From contig JAUPSS010000003.1 in the NCBI GenBank assembly GCA_040285825.1, positions 992,001 through 1,056,000 on the forward strand: a stretch of DNA of 64,000 bases. Reading direction: 5' to 3'. Position 1 is the first letter of the stretch. Every line of letters starts with the position of its first letter. The notes beneath the pieces were generated by a model, which did not search any database, was not told the origin of the DNA, and saw nothing but the letters and a program-made list of their open reading frames with translations. This DNA is from Eukaryota sp. TZLM1-RC (Eukaryota > Metamonada: BaSk clade). The position numbers and the translations under genes are program-made. Positions 1-9,104 of the stretch are shown in pieces.

Positions 1-1480
1 ATTCATTTATATAACGGGTTTTGTTTATAAAAATACTACCTAGAATTTTTATTTCATGTTTGTAAGTGGTAAAGCTACACTTGGGTAGGCCCAGGTTAAT
101 TCTAAAACGTTTGACGCGTTCTAGGACCATACCTACTCTGGATAAAAATTCATCCAAAGTTGAAGCTACTATCATAACATCATCGATATATATAAATACA
201 CCTTTGGAATCAAAAATTTCCATCATCATGTTTTGGAAGACTGCAGGAACGTTCTTCAAACCAAAACAAGCCTTTTTAAAACTGATCGACATCTCTGGAA
301 TTAATACGGTAGTTTTATCAATATCCTCTTCTGCAATTTTGAGCTGCCAAAATGCCTTAGGTAAATCTAGAGTTGTTATATAATTAGCTTTACCCAGAAA
401 TTCTAAGAGGTCGCTAATCCTGAGCAAATTTGCCTCTACAGGTTTAGTTAAATCGTTTACTCCACCAATACCACTAAAATCGCCAGTTAATCGTGGTTTC
501 CTGTGATCATGGTAAATCACTAGACAGATGGGACTACTGAATTGAGACTTTGCGGGCACAGCAAGCTCATTACGGATCAATTCGTTAAAAATTTCCTCGG
601 CTACCGGTTGTTTTTCTGGGTTTAACCTTCGAGGTTTCCTTTTGACGTCATAAAATGGAATGGTCATCGGCTGACAATCAATTCCATCCGGGGTAGGTAG
701 CCCACTAAATACATCTTTGTATTTTTTGGATAGCACGACTAGGCGTTCCTCATCCCTGATGTCATCCAGGCATATTCGACAGCCCAACTCATCTAAATCA
801 TGTCTGAATGTGGAGTGCCCAAAATCATTACCTAAGTTTGATTTATTACTCAATTGTTCAATGAATCTAATTGGTTGACAAATTTTATTATCAAACTCAC
901 ATTCAGCATTTAAGACGGTGCGATGTTCGCGATCCAAATTAATATTAAAACCGTGCTTCGTGCGTAGCCCCAAGGTTTGTAATAAGTCTCTTCCGATCAA
1001 AAAATTGTTGGTACCAGGAATGATCTGGAATTCAATCCTCAAAAACACTTGAGTATCCAAGCTATCCACAATGAGAGCCAGAACACCATTTGCACATCCT
1101 AAGGTCGTGGAGCGAATACCATTTGCCGATAGGTATTCGACGGTTTATTGTGTTTGACCGTCATATTACATTTTAGAGCTAATTCCATCGATAATGCTGA
1201 GAATGCAGCTCCATTATCGATTTCGCCTTGTTTTTTTACATTGTTAATTGAGCAGTTCAACCAAAGTTTCCGGCTAGAACTTGTTTGGTCTCATGTCACC
1301 CCGGATAGTCTAACACTGTGGATAGAACGCACATAATTGGATGAATCCCTAAATTTTTTTAATGGATTTTGGTGTCTATAATTTGTATAAACTTTTCTCA
1401 TTTTGTAAATGGTATTGTTCGAATTGTGTGTAAAGTTCAAAGACGTATATTCAACTGATTTATTACTACTACTAAACATT
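1..1480 (-). pseudogene. G1 pol fragment: protease and reverse transcriptase (partial, frameshifted)
   Basis: The minus strand encodes a retropepsin-like segment with IDNGAAFSALS where the intact relative G2 has IDSGATCSVV. It is followed by RT segments DLPKAFWQLKI, ACFGLKNVPAVFQN and the catalytic FIYIDDVM. From about position 1130 to the left edge the frame is open. The protease crosses a frame change near 1135-1145, and stops separate it from the gag knuckle. The RT is of the Ty3/gypsy type. The gene continues beyond position 1. The protease frameshift makes a functional polyprotein unlikely. Confidence 0.8.
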
Positions 1481-1489
1481 TTTCGTTTG

Positions 1490-2700
1490 TCACCCGGACC
1501 ACCTCTTCGTTTTTTGTTGATTAGGTCTACCTACTACTGAGAAACATTTGTTTTCAGCGTGTCTATTTGTATTACAGATGCTACACCATTGCCCAGGAGG
1601 AATTTGCCTGGCTTGATGTTTAAGTTTACCACTACCCTTGGAATTTTTAGGGTGCATTCTTGAGGAACCTCTTGACTGGCTTAATCCCCTAAATGAAGGT
1701 TTGTTACCAAATAATATTTTTACATTTGCTAACTCCAGATTTTCAAATTCTTTCAATTTCTGAACAAAGGCTTGTCCAAGAGCATATATGACATCGCCCA
1801 GTTTACCAACGTTCCTGCTACCTTGAAAAAATTCATCAATTCAAATCCCGTAGGTATTTACGAGTTGGTCGTTAGTTTTCTTGTTGATTTCCTCTAAGAT
1901 TCTCCTAGCGGAAAAACCAACAGAAGGCTGCTCATGGGTTCTCGGCATTGCGGTTGACCGTCTTATTTTATATATAAACTGCTTTATAAATGTGTTCCAA
2001 ATCACTTCGACAGATTTTCGACTAATTTTAGAAATACCCAGTCGCGCTCAAGGCTTGATTTACCTCGGAAATGGTTTTATACTGAGTGTTTAATAACAGG
2101 AATTCCCAGATCTCATGGTCACTTGAATTAGTTCCCAAAGGCTCTTCACGACCTCCTAGACGAGTTTGCCATTGTATTAAAACGGTACCTTCGATCATTT
2201 CGCTAACATGAAGAGGGTCAATCTCATAGAACATGGTTCTAACGAAGTCATATTCATGTATAGCTTGCCCATATTTAGTGAAGAATTGAAAGGGTCTAAT
2301 AGTTCCATCGTGGTCTCTTTTAGTCTTTGCCCAGTTGGCGAAATTGACTATAAATTCCAAAATCTTCTTGGAGTCGAATCCATCGTCCAGTTTCTTCAAT
2401 TGTCTTTTTTTTTCCTCGATTTTTTGATTAATTTTTTCCTCATCGGTTACAGGTGTATCATATAACCCTGTGGAAAAGACAAGAGGATCTCTCGGTGCTG
2501 TAGGTGCTAAAGAGCTGCCTGTAGCTACCGGTATAGTTGATGAGATTGATGTATTTTGTCCAAAAGACGGAATCGCTGACATTCTTCTTCCTGGAAATGA
2601 TGCTACAGAAGGAGTTAAATACATATTGTTCGCTTCCTCCGAAGGTAGCGTTTCACTAAAATCCAGAATGTATTTCAATTTACGAGATTCGTCTTGATCT
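1490..2700 (-). pseudogene. G1 gag remnant with CCHC zinc knuckle
   Basis: Two open stretches (2028-2678 and 1490-1756) together resemble G2 ORF2. The first has a capsid-like helical segment (IHEYDFVRTMF, matching IHEWDLFRSAM in G2). The second has a nucleic-acid-binding knuckle CSICNTNRHAENKC (C-x2-C-x4-H-x4-C) followed by basic residues. Unlike G2, no stop codon lies just before the knuckle in this copy. Gag would form the particle shell and bind element RNA. The break between the two stretches (about 1757-2027) indicates decay. Confidence 0.7.
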
Positions 2701-2749
2701 GGGAGTTTCTGGGTTTCAGGTTTAAATTCAGCACAATCAGGGGCGCTCG

Positions 2750-4178
2750 TAAACCCTTAAGGAATCCCTTCCACATGGTGTTTATAAAGTAAACAACTAC
2801 CCTTGATCAACACACTGTCGAGATCTCTTGGGTCGGGGTAACTATCTACCCATGCCTTGAGTTTGGCAATCGATGCGTCAGGATACACCAATTTAATCTT
2901 GTTGGGTCCGACTCGTTGTACTTTCAATTCAATGATTTTGGTTCCCTTAGTTCTAACAAAGGTTTCTTTATGATGAAATTAATATAGTATCACCTCTATA
3001 CGCAAAAAATCGACCTCCCAACAGCAGCAGAACGTCGATCATTCTGTCTTTTGGGTAAACATTTTCAATTAGAAAATGCCTCACCGTTACTCTGAGTAAA
3101 CGACCCTTTTGATGGTGAAAATATATCTTGGCAATCCAAAACAACCTATCCTCATACTCATCACTTCCGCGGATATGATGTTTTCCCGTGCGGAGTCGTT
3201 CATCAGGAATGGCATTCTTGTGCCAAAATGTAGGTTTCTGAGTAGCTGTTTGGTACTTTGCACGCGGTGCGTCAAAGTAACAATTTCCAGGATCTTCAGC
3301 TACAAAACTAACAGAGCTCTCTGAACATTGATCTAATCGATCCAAAAAATCAACATTTTGATCTTGTTGTTCGAGAACTAAGTCGTCCTGCGTGTATCCA
3401 CGTGAACTGCCAAATAAGAAAGGCCAACGTTTTTTTAGAAACTCTTCTCTTTTCTCTACACAAGAAGAATCCTCAATGATATTAGATTCATTCTCGATGG
3501 CAGTTACAAACTCATCATCGCTCCAATCTCTGAAATCATCAGGTGGGTTGGCGATGATGGACTGAAAGAAGTCTTCAACCACATAGGTGACTCTATCCTT
3601 CAATTCTCGACGGTACCACTCTTGAGAAGTGCGGTATTCAGTTTCCGTCCATTCAATATCAGGAGGGTCAGTAGAGGGGTTATCACCATCCCCATCTCCA
3701 GTCCCATCATTCGGGTTAGATGTTCCCGTCTGAGAGGAGGTAACAATTACAGAAGACGAGTTTTCATGAGCTTCTTTAGACGGGAAGGGAGGAGGGTCGT
3801 GTTGGAGGTATAATTTCCATCTCCTTCCGTCATTTAAAAGGGAAGCTGTTGGCTTTTCACACCAAAAGGTAACTTTAACTCATTAGGAAGAATGTTATCC
3901 GGGTCAAAGGTGTAATTTCCCATGTTACTCTCCTTACGAGGAGCATTCTTCACAAGTGAAGTGCTTCTCTCCTCAGAGGGAGGACTTCTCTTCCGTGAGG
4001 AAAGACTCTCCTCAGAGGGAGGACTTCTCTTCCGTGAGGAAAGACTCTCCTTAGATGGAGGACTTCTCTTCCGTGAGGAAAGACTCTCCTTAGATGGAGG
4101 AATACTCTCCGTGATTGGAAAGATGTTACTGCTAACATCATGGTCGTTTAAGCCATTAATTAATGTGGCCTGTGACAT
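2750..4178 (-). pseudogene. G1 ORF1 remnant (extra N-terminal protein upstream of gag)
   Basis: The minus-strand pieces 3834-4178 and 2968-3603 correspond to the N-terminal low-complexity part and the C-terminal conserved part of G2 ORF1. The first starts MSQATLIN next to the LTR edge and carries a 13-residue repeat rich in Ser, Pro, Lys and Glu. The second contains GSDEYEDRLFW and a conserved stretch before gag. At least one frame change separates them. The function is unknown. Its presence in all three gypsy copies here marks it as a real lineage-specific protein. Confidence 0.6.
3960..4110 (-). repeat. 39-bp in-frame tandem repeat inside G1 ORF1
   Basis: A 39-bp unit containing GACTTCTCTTCCGTGAGG is repeated about three times plus a partial copy. 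Being a multiple of three, it encodes a 13-residue repeat (approximately SPPSKESLSSRKR) on the minus strand. Units differ at a few bases only (CTCAGAGGG versus CTTAGATGG). Confidence 0.9.
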
Positions 4179-4283
4179 AATGGTAACAGCAAAAAGGTAA
4201 GATAACTTTACTAAAATTCACTGGCCCTTATAAAGGCCATCACTAGTGAAGTCTATACTAGATTAATTGTCCACAGTACAACA
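4164..4283 (-). repeat. Probable 5' LTR of G1
   Basis: On the minus strand it would run from TGTTGTACTG to CACAGGCCACA (TG...CA ends, 120 bp). It contains a TATA-like CCTTTATAAGG and the TCACTAGTGAAG-type motif that also occurs in the G3 LTRs. The partner LTR is outside the window, so both edges are inferred from position and from the sequence resemblance to the G3 LTR end. Confidence 0.5.
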
Positions 4284-4320
4284 GGTGATATTTACTGCTA
4301 TTAGATTGTATAATTCCGAG

Positions 4321-4568
4321 TTGTTGTTGATTCTGTCTCCTCTAATATTGCAAATGACATTTTGGCTCAAAAAAGAAAACTTAATCCTGTAAATGGTCTT
4401 GAGTACAAAGCGAAATAAAAAAATAGAAAATATGGCAACATTTTATGACACTCACGAATTCTGTTCGCCATAATTAATAGATCTATTCGGTTCTGTCATC
4501 TAAAGAGAGAACCAGTGGTTTGAAAACAAGCTAATCGGGAGTTTCTAGAGGAACTCTTGGTTTAATGA
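4321..4568 (+). pseudogene. 3' fragment of a family A non-LTR retrotransposon (endonuclease end)
   Basis: The plus-strand reading (KRKLNPVNGLEYKAK, stop, KNRKYGN...HSRILFAIINR...EFLEELLV) matches the last 150 or so residues of the intact ORF at 4727-7354, with an internal deletion and stops. It lies directly upstream of that intact copy, so two insertions are stacked head to tail. Confidence 0.75.
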
Positions 4569-4726
4569 ATTTCTTTACCATATCTTTATTGATTTAAAAT
4601 TCTATCTAGTTTTCAAGATCCTCCAAACAAGCGTCACAATTACTAAACCTACTCACAGCATTTTGTTTATATTCTACAACAATAGCTAAAAGAGTTTTAG
4701 AAATCTTTGTTTGAATAGACTTAAAA

Positions 4727-7354
4727 ATGCAAAAAACAATTGTATTTAACCAGAAAGTTGGTTCTTTTTGTCCTCTTTTTGAACAAAATTTCGTAAATAA
4801 TTCCGAAGATTTAACTAATATAGCACCGAGAAATCAGTCATCCGAGAAATTAAGTAAAATTTTTGAAGACAAATGCTTTGACAACAAATGGTCCAAGGCT
4901 TTGTCAGCTTTAAGTCCCGGAGTTAAAGCATCCAACAATGAAAATACATCAGATAAACTAAAAATACTTCATCCTTATGAAGGCCCTATAATGGATCAAA
5001 ATTTTTACGGCACTTACTGGGAAAATTATCCATTGATGCCATCAGAAGTATTTTCGGTGATCAAAAAGAGACCACGCGGTAAGTCTGCCGGACTTTCTGG
5101 TATTACTATTGATCATGTACAAGCCGCCATTATTTCGTCAGAGGATTGTCTTGGTTTATTAACCAAATTTTTCAATAAAATATTGAATGGACAACTCAGA
5201 TATCCAGATGAATTAAGAAGTTCTCGTTTGACTGCACTTGTCAAAAATTCAAAAATGGATGTTCGTCCTATTGCAGTCTCTGAGAGCTTACAGAATATTT
5301 TTTCTGCGTGTTGCTTAAGCAGGTTCAATGAGAAAGCAAAAAAGATTTTATTACCCTTCCAATATGGAATTAATACCACGGATGGAGTCTCTTCAGCGAT
5401 ATTTGCTACTGATGTATTATTTCGCCAAAATGAATCCAATAATTGTATGTCATTGGATTTCAGTAATGCTTTCAATTCACTCAGTCGTCGCAGTATCCAT
5501 GGTGCTCTATTGCAATATATGCCGGAATTAATGCCGTATTTTCAATCAACATATTGCACATATTCTAATTTACATTTTGGTGATAGCATTTTGAGTTCAT
5601 CAAGTGGTGTAAAGCAAGGAGATCCGTTAGGACCTCTTTTGTTTTGTTTGGCCATTCATCCTATTTTACTGCAAATTCAAGAGATGTTTCCTTCGCTAAA
5701 GATGATTGCATATATGGATGATGTTGTGCTAATTGGTGATTTAAATATTGTGAAACAAGCAACTGTATGTTTTAAAGAATTATTTACCAAAATTGGTCTC
5801 CGACTCAATTTACTTAAATGTGTTTTGTTATCGAATTCTCCAGTTTCCACAATAGTTGTTGGTATTGAAATTCAAGCCAAATTATATTCAATTGAAGCTA
5901 TTCGTCATTTGGGTTCGTTTTTAGGAAATAATGATGAAATTACCAAAAAATTGTTTGAAAAGTTGAACTCATTTTCTGACAAAATTGACCGAATGATGAA
6001 TTTAGATATACAAAAACACATCAAATTTACCATTATAAGACTGTGTTTTAGTTCTAAATTTAATCATATATTTCGATCTACAAATCCTCTCGTCACTAGA
6101 CATTTGGCTCAGAAGTTTAATGAGTTACGTGCAAAAGTTCTGTCTCAATTACTGGGATGTAAAATGTTCCAAATTCCAGATCATGCTTACCTTAGTCCAC
6201 ATTATGGCGGTTTAGGGTGGACGAAGGCTTCTATTCTTACCTCGTGTGCTTTTGTTGGAGGATGCAGAAATGCAATCTTTGAGTTTTCCGAAAGATTTGC
6301 AGATTGGGAAGATTTATTGATGACAACGCAAAGTTACACTGTTTTTGCATTAAATGACGAAATTTCAAAAATTGATGTAGAAAAATGGGGTCGATGTTTT
6401 CCCCAATCATTCAATGGCAATATTCCAGAAAAAAATGTTTTAAATTTGAAGTACACTCTTCGAACATTACAGAAACGATTGACTGGAATGTATGAAAAAG
6501 ATCTTTATAATAATATATGCAGCTCGGCTGTTTTAAATCAAGATCTTCACTCATTGTTATTGGAAAAGGGTGTTTGTGAAAACAAGTCGTCAGATTCTTC
6601 ACTTTTTGTAACCATGGTACCACGAAGATTTGGATTGTGTGCCACTAATGAAGCATTTGTAACAAAAATGAGATTATATTTGAATATTCCCATTAATCAA
6701 TTATTATCAAAAGACAAATGTATTTGTTCGAATTCACCTCAACTCACTTTGCGCCATGCTCTGAATTGCTCTAAATTGATAACTTATCGTTCTTCATTAC
6801 ATGATGCTGTTAGAGACACTGTTTTCAATATGGCACAAACTGCAAGAATATCGTGTATCAAAGAGCCCCTGCTGAAGGAAACACTTTTTCTGAATAATTT
6901 TGGTTCTGATGATAGAGGTGATGTATACTGTGATTGGATTGATAATTCTGAAGCTATTGTTGACTTTGTCTCATGTAATGTTGCAAATGATACTTTGCTT
7001 CACAGAAGAAAACTTAATCCTGTGGCTGCTCTGGATTTTAAAGCAAAAGAGAAACATAGAAAATATGAAAAAGATATTGAAGAGGCTAATGCTGATAGAA
7101 ATACACAGCTGGTTTTTATTGCTTTCCCATTTTTGCTAAACGGAAGACTATCAGTAGAAGCAGAAATTTTTTTGAATGACTTCCAAAAAATGGTTCAAGA
7201 AAAAACAATGGAAAGATTCGATATATTTTTATGGCACTCTCGGATTCAATTTGCCATTATCAATAGATTACCTCGGTTTTTCAATCGAATTACAGAAGGT
7301 TTAGCTAGACAGCAAGCACATAAAGATTTTGTAGAGGAAATCTTGGTTCAATGA
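4727..7354 (+). CDS. Non-LTR retrotransposon ORF: reverse transcriptase plus restriction-like endonuclease (family A)
   Basis: This 875-residue uninterrupted ORF starts at an ATG after non-coding AT-rich DNA. RT motifs are clear: GKSAGLSGITIDHV (fingers), SLDFSNAFNSLSRR, SGVKQGDPLGPLLF, and the catalytic YMDDVVLIG near residue 330. Near residues 664-683 is a Cys/His cluster (CICSN...LRHALNC). After it comes a PD-(D/E)XK-like endonuclease core: RGDVY near 730, AIVDFVSC near 745, KEKHRKYEK near 775. This order (RT, CCHC, C-terminal restriction-like endonuclease) is that of early-branching non-LTR elements such as the R2/CRE/NeSL groups. It would nick DNA and prime reverse transcription at the target. 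It has no N-terminal zinc-finger ORF, unlike the family C element at 49-52 kb, so it may be 5'-truncated or a shorter lineage. It is the only family member here with an intact frame and may be active. Confidence 0.88.
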   Translation: MQKTIVFNQKVGSFCPLFEQNFVNNSEDLTNIAPRNQSSEKLSKIFEDKCFDNKWSKALSALSPGVKASNNENTSDKLKILHPYEGPIMDQNFYGTYWENYPLMPSEVFSVIKKRPRGKSAGLSGITIDHVQAAIISSEDCLGLLTKFFNKILNGQLRYPDELRSSRLTALVKNSKMDVRPIAVSESLQNIFSACCLSRFNEKAKKILLPFQYGINTTDGVSSAIFATDVLFRQNESNNCMSLDFSNAFNSLSRRSIHGALLQYMPELMPYFQSTYCTYSNLHFGDSILSSSSGVKQGDPLGPLLFCLAIHPILLQIQEMFPSLKMIAYMDDVVLIGDLNIVKQATVCFKELFTKIGLRLNLLKCVLLSNSPVSTIVVGIEIQAKLYSIEAIRHLGSFLGNNDEITKKLFEKLNSFSDKIDRMMNLDIQKHIKFTIIRLCFSSKFNHIFRSTNPLVTRHLAQKFNELRAKVLSQLLGCKMFQIPDHAYLSPHYGGLGWTKASILTSCAFVGGCRNAIFEFSERFADWEDLLMTTQSYTVFALNDEISKIDVEKWGRCFPQSFNGNIPEKNVLNLKYTLRTLQKRLTGMYEKDLYNNICSSAVLNQDLHSLLLEKGVCENKSSDSSLFVTMVPRRFGLCATNEAFVTKMRLYLNIPINQLLSKDKCICSNSPQLTLRHALNCSKLITYRSSLHDAVRDTVFNMAQTARISCIKEPLLKETLFLNNFGSDDRGDVYCDWIDNSEAIVDFVSCNVANDTLLHRRKLNPVAALDFKAKEKHRKYEKDIEEANADRNTQLVFIAFPFLLNGRLSVEAEIFLNDFQKMVQEKTMERFDIFLWHSRIQFAIINRLPRFFNRITEGLARQQAHKDFVEEILVQ

Positions 7355-7462
7355 TAGTCGTCCCATTAGTTATGAAATAATTTAATTAAGTGTGCATGTT
7401 TAAATATTTTTTTAAAAAAAAACTCACTCAGCAATCTTTTCGACTTGTCGTCATCTTTTTTC

Positions 7463-8501
7463 ATGTCATCTTCTTCGCGCTCTAAACGGATAGGATCATA
7501 TCTCTTAGGTCCTAAACTTGGTGAGGGTACCTTTGGTTGTGTTCGAAAGGCCGTCCATCAACCTACAAATTCTAAAGTAGCCATCAAAGTCTTGGAGAAG
7601 TCCAAGATTGTTGATGAAGCTGATGTGAAAAGGATAACGCGAGAGATACGTATTCTACGCTCTCTCAGCCACTCACATGTAGTACGATTACTTGAAGTTA
7701 TTGACTCTCCTCGCAATCTCTACTTAGTTACAGAATACTGCAGTGGCGGAGAACTGTTTGACTACGTAGCAGCTAACCGTCGTCTCGATGAAGCGGAGGC
7801 ATGTAAAATGTTTCGTCAGTTAGTTGAGGGTGTGGACTACTGTCATCGCAAAAAGGTCTATCACCGAGACTTAAAGTTGGAGTATGTTGCATTATTTCGG
7901 TACTAATCACATAAACATCCTGATGGATTCTGAGAAGAACATTAGGATAATCGACTTTGGTCTTTCCAACAGTATTAACGGTAATGAGATGCTTAAAACT
8001 GCTTGTGGTTCACCTTGCTATGCTAGCCCTGAGATGATTGCCGGATCACGGTATGATGGGAAATCTACTGATATTTGGTCTTGTGGCATCATTCTCTTTA
8101 GTATGTTGTGTGGTTATCTTCCTTTTGAAGATCCTTCCATCCCAAATTTGTATTCTAAGATTCTCTCCGGCACCTTCACAATTCCGTCCTTTGTGTCATC
8201 TGAAGCCAGTGATCTTATTAGGAAACTCTTAACCGTGGACCCTCAACGCCGTTGCACTATTGATGGAATTCGAAATCACCCTTGGTTTAAGAAATTTAAC
8301 CAAGTCTTTGCTCCTCAAGAAGACGATCCTGATGAAGTCTTGGATGAAGATATTCTGAGAGAATTAACCTCAATTGGTATAGACTCTGAACATGTCGTTT
8401 CTTGTCTTGAAAGCAAAAAGTTCAACTCTGCAACTTCTGCCTATATGCTCTTGAGTGCAAAGAAAAGAAAAGGGCAAAGTATATCACTTTCCAAAGTGTA
8501 A
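7463..8501 (+). CDS. SNF1/AMPK-like serine/threonine protein kinase, two exons
   Basis: Joining exons 7463-7881 and 7913-8501 gives 335 residues. Kinase landmarks are all present: GEGTFGCV (P-loop), VAIKVLEK (catalytic Lys), HRDLKLEN (catalytic loop, split by the intron), DFGLSN, the activation loop ACGSPCYASPEM, and DIWSCGIILF. A short UBA-like tail (DEDILRELTSIGID...ATSAYMLL) follows, as in SNF1/AMPK and related CAMK-like kinases. I chose ATG 7463 because the open frame upstream begins only with TTG. The protein is shorter than most AMPK alpha subunits and lacks an evident C-terminal regulatory (KA1) domain, so 'SNF1-like' is safer than AMPK. The splice site is unusual (separate entry). Confidence 0.92.
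7882..7912 (+). other. 31-nt mini-intron with apparent GT...AT ends (kinase gene)
   Basis: The invariant kinase sequence HRDLKLEN-I-L is interrupted exactly at Glu. Removing 7882-7912 restores GAA AAC ATC. The removed piece starts GTATGT, has GGTACTAATC as a branch-site-like motif, and ends CACAT. No AG within reach gives the right frame and the right residues. A one-base slide (7883-7913) gives the same protein, so the boundary is uncertain by 1 nt, but neither choice ends in AG. Confidence 0.7.
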
Positions 8502-8950
8502 TAGATTTTTTAGTATTTGTATTAACCTTTTTTGTTTTGTATATGTGTTGAAATTAAGTTTTTGATAAATTTTGATGGTTTTGTGAACTGGAATTTTTAT
8601 TCAATTTGGATCGACACAGAAATCAGTACATTCAATCTTATAGTTAGAAAACAGTAGGTAATCCCACATTACTTGATAATTGTATTTGGAATAACTGCTG
8701 TGGCAAAATAAAATTCAAATAAATTTAATACCCAAGTTCGATTTCGTTTTTTGGTGTTTTTCAATGCAATTCACGAATGAACCAATTATTCTCACATTCA
8801 AGCTATAACAAGGAAGTAAGCAGAGCAAGCTTTAGTAGACAGGGGCATGTACAAGCATCGAGTCCAACTTTTTGGTATTTGGAGCATTTTTGAAACAATT
8901 TGGAGTTTGAAGAAAAATTTGGTTGGGAAATTTTTGATGCAAAAATGAAG
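8502..8950. other. Intergenic, no gene seen
   Basis: AT-rich 3' flank of the kinase and left flank of the G2 retrotransposon. I see no ORF, RNA gene or repeat except the 4-bp target duplication GAAG at 8947-8950. Confidence 0.6.
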
Positions 8951-9104
8951 TGTTAGTCTTGAATAGTATTTATAGTTAATAGTTTAGTTATTAGTATTCC
9001 GCCTGTTAGCTTAAGAAGAGAGAATACAATTCCTCTTCGTAATAAATTACACTTCTGTTACTCTACATTGTATGTCAAACAATAACCAACAGCCAAGACC
9101 ATCA
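8951..9104 (+). repeat. G2 5' LTR
   Basis: 154 bp, starting TGTTAGTCTTGAATAG and ending CCAAGACCATCA. TATTTATAG near 8967 is a possible TATA box. ORF1 starts inside it at 9072. Confidence 0.95.

Larger units (their letters stand above)
1..4283 (-). mobile_element. Decayed Ty3/gypsy LTR retrotransposon G1, truncated by window edge
   Basis: Read on the minus strand this stretch gives, from right to left, a short LTR, a repeat-rich ORF1, a gag with zinc knuckle, an aspartic protease and a reverse transcriptase that runs off the left edge. The order matches the complete element at 8951-16346 and the proteins resemble that element's domain by domain. Several frames are broken, so this copy looks dead. 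The 3' part of pol (RNase H, integrase) and the 3' LTR lie outside the window, so its full length and target-site duplication cannot be checked. Confidence 0.85.

Noticed and set aside
3960-4110. CRISPR-like array (regular repeats)
   Set aside because: The repeats are contiguous, a multiple of three and in the ORF1 coding frame; there are no spacers and the genome is eukaryotic.
3922-4200. Plus-strand repeat-containing ORF opposite G1 ORF1
   Set aside because: It is a shadow of the in-frame 39-bp repeat; the minus-strand frame matches the G2 ORF1 arrangement.
7445-8501. Two separate kinase genes or a broken kinase
   Set aside because: The two frames are the N and C parts of one kinase fold, split exactly within HRDLKLEN by a 31-nt insert with intron-like start and branch motifs.
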